In this document: piece by piece, positions 1 through 6,730 of the stretch
Position numbering within the stretch: position 1 is the first letter of the stretch
Layout of the letters: every line of letters begins with the position of its first letter
DNA from: Flavobacteriales bacterium
GTDB lineage: Bacteria; Bacteroidota; Bacteroidia; Flavobacteriales_E; Vicingaceae
Direction: 5' to 3'
Assembly (NCBI GenBank): GCA_016763135.1
Contig: JAESUI010000380.1
Coordinates: 1 to 9,004, forward strand
DNA: 9,004 nt
Notes under the pieces: model-generated
Databases searched by the model: none
Told to the model about the DNA's origin: nothing
What the model saw: the letters and a program-made list of their open reading frames with translations, nothing else
Position numbers and translations under genes: made by a program

Positions 1-447
1 CCATTTATTAATGGAGTTTTTATAATGGGTAACTTCGTTACTATTACTAAAAGTGATTCAATTGAATGGCAAGATGTGATAATGGAATTACGTGATTTTA
101 TTGCAGAAGCATTGAATAGTGAAGGAATGGAGGTGATTCGTAAAGAGTTTTTAAATACTTCTGAAGAAGAAAGTACAGAAGAAGTATCAAATGCAACTCC
201 CAAAAAAGAGCTAACAGATTTTGATAAAAAGATTATCGAAATTTTAGATGAATATATTAAACCTGTAGTAGAAAGTGATGGTGGTGCAATAGAGTTTGAT
301 TCTTATGCTGATGGTGTTGTAAAAGTAATTTTAAAAGGAGCTTGTAGTGGTTGTCCTTCTTCTACAGCTACTTTAAAAGGAGGGATTGAATCTTTATTAA
401 AAAACATGTTGCCTGAAGTAAAAGCGGTTGAGGCAATTAATGGATAG
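1..447 (+). CDS. Nfu/NifU-family Fe-S cluster scaffold protein (5' end outside window)
   Basis: Scaffold or carrier that holds a [4Fe-4S] cluster and passes it to cytosolic apo-proteins. The C-terminal NifU domain spans about residues 64-138, numbering from the Met codon at position 25. It carries the family hallmark GACSGCPSS with the cluster-ligating pair C107 and C110 (CxxC), preceded by the conserved VVESDGGAIE. The N-terminal part, including NFVTITKS, matches the end of the Nfu_N domain. The frame is open upstream of the Met at position 25: codons 1-24 read PFINGVFI, which continues the Nfu_N pattern without a stop. The true start therefore lies left of the window, and position 25 is internal. 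Bacteroidota Nfu proteins usually have a full Nfu_N domain, so I infer that several dozen residues are missing. Domains joined by an acidic linker (about residues 45-63). Transcription ends at the hairpin at 516-578. Family assignment is secure; the target apo-proteins cannot be told from sequence. Confidence 0.93.
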   Translation, partial: PFINGVFIMGNFVTITKSDSIEWQDVIMELRDFIAEALNSEGMEVIRKEFLNTSEEESTEEVSNATPKKELTDFDKKIIEILDEYIKPVVESDGGAIEFDSYADGVVKVILKGACSGCPSSTATLKGGIESLLKNMLPEVKAVEAING

Positions 448-515
448 CTATTTAGCATTAATACAATTTCATTTTTCTTATCACTATTAAGAATAGATTT
501 AAAAAAAGATCGATT

Positions 516-578
516 AATAAAAGAAGCCTTTCAAAAGATTTAACCAATAAATCTTTTGAAAGGCTTCTTTTATTTTTT
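516..578. terminator. Bidirectional hairpin terminator, 27-bp perfect stem
   Basis: Positions 516-542 and 548-574 are perfect reverse complements, separated by a 5-nt loop (ACCAA). The stem contains the GC-richer core GAAGCCTTTC / GAAAGGCTTC. On the + strand the stem runs into a T-rich tract ending at 578, as expected for a Rho-independent terminator of the nfu gene. On the - strand the stem ends in TTTTATTAAT, so it can also stop transcripts of the peptidase gene, whose stop codon is at 588. Its position exactly between two convergent genes fits a shared terminator. Confidence 0.9.
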
Positions 579-587
579 AAATTCTAA

Positions 588-2639
588 TTACCAGATAGTA
601 ACTCTCAAGCTGTCTGGAGCAATCATTGCACCTTCTTTACATCCAAAAGCATTACTAAATTCAAACATATTTGTTAATGGTCCAATAGTTCTAAACCTAG
701 TTGGAGAATGAGGGTCTGTTTTAACTCTAATAATCATAGCCTCATCTTTTATATTTGCATGCCATACTTGAGCCCATCCTAAAAAGAAACGCTGCTGGTA
801 TGTATAGCCATCAATCATAGGGTCTTCTTTTCCTTCCATTGCTTTTTCTAACGCGTAATAAGAAAGCGTAATACCAGCAATATCAGCAATGTTTTCACCT
901 AAAGTGAGTTCTCCATTTACGTGATTACCTTCAGCAACTTCATATTTGCTGAACTGATTAACTAATCTATTGGTACGTTCTTTAAAATTAGCTATATCTT
1001 CATCACTCCACCAATTATTTAGGTTTCCATCTCCATCAAATTTACTTCCTTGGTCATCAAAACCATGAGAAAATTCATGCCCAATAACACCACCAATTCC
1101 ACCATAGTTAATAGCATCATCAGCATCAGGATTAAAAAATGGTGGTTGTAAAATTGCTGCAGGAAATACAATCTCATTCATAGTTGGATTGTAATAAGCA
1201 TTTATAGTTTGTGGATTCATACCCCATTCACCTTTATCAATAGGTTGTCCAATTCTATTTACATTTTTTTTGTACTCAAAATAATTCATGTTCATTACAT
1301 TTTGAGCTAAAGTATTAGCTTGTATATCAACGGAACTGTAGTCTTCCCACTTGTCAGGATATCCAATTTTATAAGTGAACTTGCTTAATTTTTCTAGTGC
1401 CTTAGTTTTAGTTGAATCGCTCATCCAATCTAACTTTTGAACTCTTTCCTTAAATACAGTGTTGATGTTCCCAATTAAGTCTAATACTTTTTGTTTTGAT
1501 TCTTCCGGAAAATGTTTCTCAACAAAGAGTTTACCTATTTGTTCTCCAACAGTACCGTTAGATTTTGATAATGCTCTTTTCCATCTAGGCTTCATTTCTT
1601 TTGTTCCTCTTAAAGTAGTTGAATAGAAAGAAAATTTTTGTTGCTCAAATTCAATACTCAGATTTCCTGCCATATCATTGATTAAATGCCATTTCATATA
1701 GGTTTTCCAATTATCTATAGGAAATAAGTTAAAGGCTTCATCTAGAGATTTGATAAAGTCAGTTTGTCTAACTATTACATTTTTAATACCTTTTAATTCA
1801 GCAGCAACGAAGTAAGCTTCCCAATTTATTGTTGGACAAAGCAACTGCAGTTCCTCTATTGTTAGTTTGTTGTATGTTTTTTCTGGATCCCTTCTCTCTA
1901 CTCTATCCATAGAGTTTTTTGCTAAAAAAGATTCAATTTTTATAACGTTGGTAGCATATTCATTGGCATTGGTTTCATCATTTCCAGCTAAAACGAACAA
2001 CGCAGAAATGTGGTTTTTATACTCTGCTAAAATATTTTCACCTCTTTCATCTGAAGGAGTGTAATAAGCTTTATCAGGCAATCCTAATCCGCCTTGAGAA
2101 AGGGATGTTATATATTGCGTACTATTTTTTGAATCTATTCCAACATAATAACCAAAAATAGAACCAGAGCCTTTTTTTCTCATTTCAGCCATTGTTTCAA
2201 CTAATTCTTGAGGATTAGTTACAGCATCAATTTTATCTAATAATGGTTGTATGGGTTTAATTCCTAATTCGTTTACTGTAGTAGAATCTAATGCAGAAGA
2301 ATAAAAATCACCAACTTGTTGCAGAGGTGTCCCCTTTTTTGCCTTAGCATCAGTCGCTTCTTCTACAATAGCTCTAAGTTTTATTTCATTGGCATCATGA
2401 ACAATGTTAAAACTACCCCATCTACTTTCAGATTCAGGAACAGGATTATTTTTCAACCAATTACCTACTGCAAATTTCTCAAAATCTTCGCATGGATTAA
2501 TTGTAGAGTCAATTTGACTAAGGTCAAAAGCTGGAAAAATATTTTTTGATTCTACTTGGGTTTGATTTTCATTACCGCCACAAGCAACAATAATTGTAGC
2601 TGCAGTAATTCCAAGTATCGTTTTGTTTAGTTTATTCAT
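588..2639 (-). CDS. M13-family zinc metallopeptidase (PepO/neprilysin-like) lipoprotein
   Basis: Zinc endopeptidase of family M13, cleaving oligopeptides, probably at the cell envelope. The 683-residue length fits the family. The N-terminus is a lipoprotein signal: K3 and K6, a hydrophobic stretch, then a lipobox ending VAC with the lipidated Cys at residue 20, followed by GGNENQ. The peptidase M13 N-terminal domain covers about residues 45-425 and the catalytic domain about 475-683. Catalytic residues are all present: NAYYNP substrate-binding motif from N480; zinc motif HEFSH with H521, E522 and H525; ENIAD with third zinc ligand E582 and D586; DPHSPxxFR with H644 and R650, spaced as H711 and R717 of neprilysin. 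The C-terminus is the usual short hydrophobic tail ending in Trp. The ATG at 2639 is chosen because it directly precedes the signal peptide. The gene is convergent with nfu and divergent from the plug gene, so it looks monocistronic. The physiological substrate is unknown. Confidence 0.95.
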   Translation of the reverse strand: MNKLNKTILGITAATIIVACGGNENQTQVESKNIFPAFDLSQIDSTINPCEDFEKFAVGNWLKNNPVPESESRWGSFNIVHDANEIKLRAIVEEATDAKAKKGTPLQQVGDFYSSALDSTTVNELGIKPIQPLLDKIDAVTNPQELVETMAEMRKKGSGSIFGYYVGIDSKNSTQYITSLSQGGLGLPDKAYYTPSDERGENILAEYKNHISALFVLAGNDETNANEYATNVIKIESFLAKNSMDRVERRDPEKTYNKLTIEELQLLCPTINWEAYFVAAELKGIKNVIVRQTDFIKSLDEAFNLFPIDNWKTYMKWHLINDMAGNLSIEFEQQKFSFYSTTLRGTKEMKPRWKRALSKSNGTVGEQIGKLFVEKHFPEESKQKVLDLIGNINTVFKERVQKLDWMSDSTKTKALEKLSKFTYKIGYPDKWEDYSSVDIQANTLAQNVMNMNYFEYKKNVNRIGQPIDKGEWGMNPQTINAYYNPTMNEIVFPAAILQPPFFNPDADDAINYGGIGGVIGHEFSHGFDDQGSKFDGDGNLNNWWSDEDIANFKERTNRLVNQFSKYEVAEGNHVNGELTLGENIADIAGITLSYYALEKAMEGKEDPMIDGYTYQQRFFLGWAQVWHANIKDEAMIIRVKTDPHSPTRFRTIGPLTNMFEFSNAFGCKEGAMIAPDSLRVTIW

Positions 2640-2746
2640 CTTCTTTTTTTGGTTAAGGTGAACCGAAAGTAATTAAAAAACAGCTAAGGATTTATAAGTT
2701 TATGATAAGCGGTTGAGTTTTTTTATGAAATTTTTTATGGAATTTG

Positions 2747-2793
2747 AGATGTGATTACATCTATATAACAAGAATTCTTAAAAAGCACATGTG
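2747..2793. promoter_or_regulatory. Cluster of three dyad-symmetric elements in the divergent intergenic region
   Basis: The 192-bp gap 2640-2831 separates the divergent peptidase and plug/sigma genes and must hold both promoters. It contains three palindromes in 47 bp: AGATGT-GATT-ACATCT (2747-2762), AAGAATTCTT (2770-2779) and CACATGTG (2786-2793). The sequence shows the symmetry only; a role as operators for the sigma-factor operon is inference. In AT-rich DNA short palindromes are common, so confidence is low. I found no convincing Bacteroidota -33/-7 promoter for the + strand operon, which could mean a sigma-factor-specific promoter. Confidence 0.25.
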
Positions 2794-2831
2794 GATTAAT
2801 AATAATTTACTTAATTTAAAACCTAGAAACT

Positions 2832-3545
2832 ATGAAAAAACTAATAACATTATTAACGGTCACCCTGATAGCCACTGCAGGTATTTTTGCTCAAGTTGGT
2901 GAAATAAAGGGAACTATAAAAGATGAAAAAGCAGGCGAAACTATACCAGGAGCTACTATTTATATAGAAGTTGGTGGGAACAAAAGAGGTGATGCATCTA
3001 ACATGGATGGGAAGTATACCATTAACCCCGTAAATGTAGGTACTCACACCGTTTATATTTCTGCATTAGGATATAAGATAACGAAAGTTAAAAATGTTTT
3101 AATAACATCAGATAAGATTACTTACGTAAATGCTGAAATGGTAATAGCTCCAACAGAATTAGATATGTTTTCTGTAGTAGAAAAAATGCATAAGATACCT
3201 CTTATTACTCCAGATGAGCCAAGTGCCCAGCATATTTTACCTAAAGAATTTAATAGAAATGTAAATAGAAATAATCCAATTTTAGCAATAACAGGTATGA
3301 CTGCAGGATTAACTTTAGCTCCCAATGGCAAAGACGTGATGATTAGAGGAAGTAGACCTATATCTACACAATTTATTACAGATGGAGTAAAATCAATTAC
3401 AGGAAAGATAGGAATACCTGGTTTAGCAATAGGAAGTGTTAAGGTATATACAAGTGGTGTTCCTGCTAAATACGGAGATGTTACTGGTGGGGTTATTGTA
3501 GTTGAAACAAAAAGTTATTTTGATTTAGTTCAACTATTTAAATAG
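2832..3545 (+). CDS. Secreted CarboxypepD_reg + TonB-receptor plug protein lacking a beta-barrel
   Basis: A 237-residue exported protein. Residues 1-20 form a Sec signal peptide (MKKLITLLTVTL, then GIFA before Q21). Residues 24-105 are a CarboxypepD_reg-like beta-sandwich, with the hallmark GxIxGTIKD... PGATIYIE pattern, G60-K-Y and VYISALGYK. Residues about 133-228 match a TonB-dependent receptor plug: a MIRGSRP motif at 170-176, QFITDGVK, and the plug-terminating YGDVTGGVIVVETK at 214-227. In TonB-dependent receptors this point leads into a 22-strand barrel of several hundred residues. Here translation stops ten residues later, and the next gene begins 11 bp downstream, so no barrel remnant exists in any frame. 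It is either a purpose-built stand-alone plug or the product of a clean old deletion. The tight spacing to the ECF sigma gene suggests co-transcription. I infer a periplasmic or outer-membrane-associated signalling or binding role; no ligand can be deduced. Confidence 0.88.
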   Translation: MKKLITLLTVTLIATAGIFAQVGEIKGTIKDEKAGETIPGATIYIEVGGNKRGDASNMDGKYTINPVNVGTHTVYISALGYKITKVKNVLITSDKITYVNAEMVIAPTELDMFSVVEKMHKIPLITPDEPSAQHILPKEFNRNVNRNNPILAITGMTAGLTLAPNGKDVMIRGSRPISTQFITDGVKSITGKIGIPGLAIGSVKVYTSGVPAKYGDVTGGVIVVETKSYFDLVQLFK

Positions 3546-3556
3546 ACAGCATATAA

Positions 3557-4135
3557 ATGCGATTATTTAAGGCAAAAAACATACAATCATTTACCGATAA
3601 CGAATTGATTGCCAAGTATAAAAAGGCTGGTGATAATTCGTTAGTGGGAGAGTTATATAAACGATACTCACATTTGGTTTATGGAGTTTGCCTTAAATAT
3701 TTAAAAAATGAAGAAGAGAGTAAAGATGCTGTTTTACAAATTTTCGAAAATCTATTAACTGATTTAAAAAAGCATGAAATAGCCAATTTTAAATCATGGT
3801 TACATAGTGTTGCGAGAAATCATTGCTTAATGTTTTTAAGAAAACAACAAACACAACTTAAAAGAGTAAATGAATATGAAGCAACATATCAGCATGAAGA
3901 AACATTCAGAGCACCTTTTTCAGTTCATGAAAAAGAGGAGAAAGAGGTTATGCTTACTAAATTAGAAGAAGCTATGACGGGTTTAAAAGAAGAACAGCGT
4001 GTGTGCATTGAACTCTTTTTTTTAGAAGAAAAATGTTATAATGAAGTAGCAGATATAACGGGCTACGATATAAAAAAAGTAAAAAGTTACATACAAAATG
4101 GAAAAAGAAATTTAGCTAACATTATGTTAGGATAA
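3557..4135 (+). CDS. ECF-subfamily RNA polymerase sigma factor
   Basis: Alternative sigma-70-family factor of the extracytoplasmic-function type, 192 residues, a usual ECF length. Region 2 spans about residues 33-97: LYKRYSHLVYGVCLKYL, then a FxNLL helix and SWLHSVARNHCLMFLRK, which corresponds to regions 2.2-2.4 that bind core polymerase and melt the -10 element. Region 4 spans about 133-188, with a helix-turn-helix near 159-183 (KCYNEVADITGYDIKKVKSYIQ) for -35 recognition. No region 1.1 or 3 is present, as expected. The gene starts 11 bp after the plug gene and ends 12 bp before the anti-sigma gene, so the three are probably one transcript. Activity is likely held in check by the following gene product. 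The linker between regions 2 and 4 (about 98-132) is charged. The target promoters are not known; autoregulation of this operon is a reasonable inference. Confidence 0.95.
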   Translation: MRLFKAKNIQSFTDNELIAKYKKAGDNSLVGELYKRYSHLVYGVCLKYLKNEEESKDAVLQIFENLLTDLKKHEIANFKSWLHSVARNHCLMFLRKQQTQLKRVNEYEATYQHEETFRAPFSVHEKEEKEVMLTKLEEAMTGLKEEQRVCIELFFLEEKCYNEVADITGYDIKKVKSYIQNGKRNLANIMLG

Positions 4136-4147
4136 TTATTAATAAAA

Positions 4148-5620
4148 ATGAAAGAATTACATAACCACATATTTTCGAATACGACTTGCATCTCAAAAGA
4201 AACTATGCTTAGGTATATTAACAAGCAACTTTCAAAGAATGAATTGTACGAGGTGGAAAAACATATGCTTGATTGTGAGCTTTGTTCTGATGCTTATGAA
4301 GGAATGCAGTTTGCAAAAAATTCATCCATACTTTTTGCTATTGATAGTCAGATTGATCAAAGAGTAGGTACGGGAAATTTTAAAGCTCCGGTAATGAAAA
4401 ACTTAATGGTGGCAGCCTCTGTTTTGGTTATCATTTTCGGAGCATATTTTACATTTAATTTTTTTAACACAACAATAGAGAACGGATCAGGGTTGGCAGT
4501 AAATGAACTTGAGGAATCCAATCAAGAAATAAAACAACTAGAAGAGCAAGGTAAAGAAACAGAAGAGGGGATTAAAGGTAAGCTTAATGCTGCGTTAGAA
4601 GATGACGAAGGTATTGACTCAGAAGGAAGTTTTGGATATAGAGCTGAAGTAAACGGAGATGTGCCAATACTTCAAGAACAAACCGTTGTGTTAAATAATA
4701 TTGTTAGTTATGATATAGAAGAAGCGGAAGAACAAGTAATTATTTCTGCAGACATAACAACCAATGAAAGGTCAAACAAAAAGGAAGGAATAATATTAGA
4801 ATCATTAGACGATGTAGAAACATCAGTTGATAACAATGGAAGAGAAGATGATTTTTCAACAGTACTTGAACCTGAAATAAATACTCCTAATGCTCCTGTG
4901 GGATGGGTTGCTAACAATGAACCTAAAACTGATAAAAGTGGGGAGTCATTAAAAAAAGAAGAAAAACAAGTTAAAAATAGAACACGAAGTAAGGATGGTA
5001 AAAAAAGTAAATTTAAATCAAATGATCAAGCACCTGCTTATGCAGAGGTTGTTCCTGTTGAAGAGGCTAAGGAGTCAAGAGATAGGAATCAACAAAAAAT
5101 ATTGATTATTGATACGTATAAGGTAATTGATTATACTGATGAATATCAAAAAGAGTACGATTTGAAAAATGCCAATACTATAGTAACTAAATCAGTCTCG
5201 GCAGGTTACGAAAATCAGGAGGATAAAGATGTTGCAGAAAAAGCAATAGATGAAATTACAGTTGAAGTGACTTATGAGGAAACTTTAGAAAAAGCAATAA
5301 AACTGTATAAGAACAAAAAGTATGTGCAAGCTATAGCAGAATTTGATGTCATCTTAAAAGAGCATTCTGATGAGGTGAATGGGCTGTTTTATTCTGCCTT
5401 AAGTCATTATCATTTAAAACAGTATACAGTTGCAAAAGGTAAATTAGATCTGGTATTAAAAAATAAAGAAAAGGAGTTTAATGAAGAAGCAAAATGGTAT
5501 AAAGTATTAATTTTAATAGAGTTAAAGCAAACGGCCAGCGCTAAAAAAATACTGGAAGAGATAATTAAAACGGACGGTTTTTATAAAACTAAGGCTGAAT
5601 TGAAACTGAAAGGACTATAG
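4148..5620 (+). CDS. Membrane-anchored zinc-finger anti-sigma factor with periplasmic TPR domain
   Basis: Probable anti-sigma factor for the ECF sigma encoded 12 bp upstream. The N-terminal 52 residues carry the zinc anti-sigma signature C14-x24-H39-x3-C43-x2-C46. One predicted transmembrane helix lies at about residues 85-106 (NLMVAASVLVIIFGAYF core). The finger would sit in the cytoplasm and the rest in the periplasm. Residues about 108-375 form a long, low-complexity, mostly acidic linker, with a strongly basic patch at about 260-293 and a more ordered hydrophobic stretch near 318-335 (KILIIDTYKVIDYT). Residues about 376-490 contain three tetratricopeptide-like helical pairs (AIKLYKNKKYVQAIAEFD; ALSHYHLKQYTVAKGKLD; a third less clear). 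Most ECF anti-sigma factors are 150-350 residues with no TPR, so this architecture is unusually long. The last six bases, CTATAG, overlap the convergent glycosyltransferase gene. Sigma-binding function is inferred from motif and context; the TPR partner is unknown. Confidence 0.85.
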   Translation: MKELHNHIFSNTTCISKETMLRYINKQLSKNELYEVEKHMLDCELCSDAYEGMQFAKNSSILFAIDSQIDQRVGTGNFKAPVMKNLMVAASVLVIIFGAYFTFNFFNTTIENGSGLAVNELEESNQEIKQLEEQGKETEEGIKGKLNAALEDDEGIDSEGSFGYRAEVNGDVPILQEQTVVLNNIVSYDIEEAEEQVIISADITTNERSNKKEGIILESLDDVETSVDNNGREDDFSTVLEPEINTPNAPVGWVANNEPKTDKSGESLKKEEKQVKNRTRSKDGKKSKFKSNDQAPAYAEVVPVEEAKESRDRNQQKILIIDTYKVIDYTDEYQKEYDLKNANTIVTKSVSAGYENQEDKDVAEKAIDEITVEVTYEETLEKAIKLYKNKKYVQAIAEFDVILKEHSDEVNGLFYSALSHYHLKQYTVAKGKLDLVLKNKEKEFNEEAKWYKVLILIELKQTASAKKILEEIIKTDGFYKTKAELKLKGL

Positions 5621-6730
5621 GTATTCAATTATTTTTTCAAAGCTAATCTCATTAGAATAATCTCGCAGTAAAACTGATTCTCTTTTTTTTATTTCCTGAT
5701 GTGAAATGTCTATAGAAAAAGTGCTTTTAATAAGTTCTTTTAGTTTATTAGTATCATCCTCAACTAAACAAATTTCACTTAAAGATGTCCCTTCCGTCAT
5801 TTTTGAATTTACAATGCAGTGTCTACCATTGTATAAGACATTCAACAACTTCAACTTCAGACCTGTTGCTTGTTGGGTATACAGTAAATTAATTTGAGCA
5901 TTAGCAATTAATTTACTCATTTTTGAATCAGTTGGGTTTTTGATTAATTCAATATTGGAGTTCTGTTTTATTAAATTAATTAAATCTTTATCAGGATTTA
6001 GTCCTGCAATTTTTAGTGGAATATCTAAGTTCTTAAATAAATTATTAATGATAAACTCGGCAGCATTTTTATTTTCTGAAACACTCAAATTTCCTTGATA
6101 TAAAACATAGTTACCTTTCTTTGAATTTATTTTCACTTCCTCATTTGCATGAAAACCTGGAACATAAATAAATTTAGTGCTGGAATATTTATTGGTAAAA
6201 TAATCATAATCAGAACTCGATATAGCTAAACAAAGATTTGCGTGTTTAAGAGTGGCTTCAAATTGTTTTAATTTTTTCGCTTCGGTTTTAAAGTATTTTC
6301 GTTTTATTGGATTTGATTCGATTTTAGCAAGTCCATTGTAATAATCATGTTCCACATTGTGGTTTCTAACTATTTTAAAACGACTTTTAAATACTTTATT
6401 ACTTAACAATGAACAGCAATGTAATCCTTCAAATAAAATAGGGAAATCGTTTTTTAATAGGTTGTTTTTTAATTTTTCTGATGTTCTTGATTTAATTATA
6501 TATGGTGTAGCAGATAATTGAGAGCTGACACCTGTTTTCCTTTTATAATAAGTAACAGACTCACAATACTGATTTAATTCGGTTTGTTCTCCTCTTCCAT
6601 ATTCAAAACAATGCAAGTGAACTTTTATACCTTTATGATGAAAATACTTTATTCTATAGAAAACATCAATAACGCCACCATAATTAGCTGGATAAGGAAC
6701 ATCGAATGATATGATATTTATTGCTTTCAA
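5615..6730 (-). CDS. GT-B glycosyltransferase (GT4-like), TTG start
   Basis: A 371-residue probable sugar transferase with the two Rossmann-like domains of the GT-B fold. The N-terminal acceptor domain opens with IISFDVPYPANYGGVIDVFYR (residues 6-26), where the glycine-rich YGG loop is typical. It continues with RNHNVEHDYYNGLAKIE (122-138), a signature of bacterial GT4-type enzymes. The C-terminal nucleotide-sugar domain starts near residue 207 (YVLYQGNLS) and has the donor-site region QATGLKLKLLNVLYNGRHCI (287-306), followed by TEGT. The start is TTG at 6730: no Met occurs in the first 250 residues other than this codon, and an in-frame TGA lies at 6739-6737, three codons upstream, so TTG (or the adjacent ATT) must initiate. 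It overlaps the upstream gene by four bases (TTGA), indicating translational coupling. The stop codon lies inside a CTATAG palindrome shared with the anti-sigma gene. Role in surface or exported glycan synthesis is inferred; sugar and acceptor are unknown. Confidence 0.85.
   Translation of the reverse strand: MKAINIISFDVPYPANYGGVIDVFYRIKYFHHKGIKVHLHCFEYGRGEQTELNQYCESVTYYKRKTGVSSQLSATPYIIKSRTSEKLKNNLLKNDFPILFEGLHCCSLLSNKVFKSRFKIVRNHNVEHDYYNGLAKIESNPIKRKYFKTEAKKLKQFEATLKHANLCLAISSSDYDYFTNKYSSTKFIYVPGFHANEEVKINSKKGNYVLYQGNLSVSENKNAAEFIINNLFKNLDIPLKIAGLNPDKDLINLIKQNSNIELIKNPTDSKMSKLIANAQINLLYTQQATGLKLKLLNVLYNGRHCIVNSKMTEGTSLSEICLVEDDTNKLKELIKSTFSIDISHQEIKKRESVLLRDYSNEISFEKIIEYL

Noticed and set aside
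25..27. ATG at 25 as the start of the Nfu gene, with GGAG at 13-16 as its ribosome binding site.
   Set aside because: Codons 1-24 are in frame, stop-free and encode PFINGVFI, which continues the Nfu_N domain. The ATG is internal and the GGAG is coding sequence.
1867..2549. Open frames on the + strand inside the peptidase gene (1867-2064 and 2316-2549).
   Set aside because: They lie antisense to a well-conserved M13 peptidase, have no recognisable domain and no promoter or leader; they are shadows.
2664..2671. TACTTTCG on the - strand as a -7 element for the peptidase gene.
   Set aside because: One mismatch to TAnnTTTG and no -33 element at a suitable distance; plausible by position but too weak to annotate.
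3122..3331. Minus-strand open frame inside the plug gene.
   Set aside because: Antisense to the conserved plug coding sequence, without domain or signal; a shadow of the real gene.
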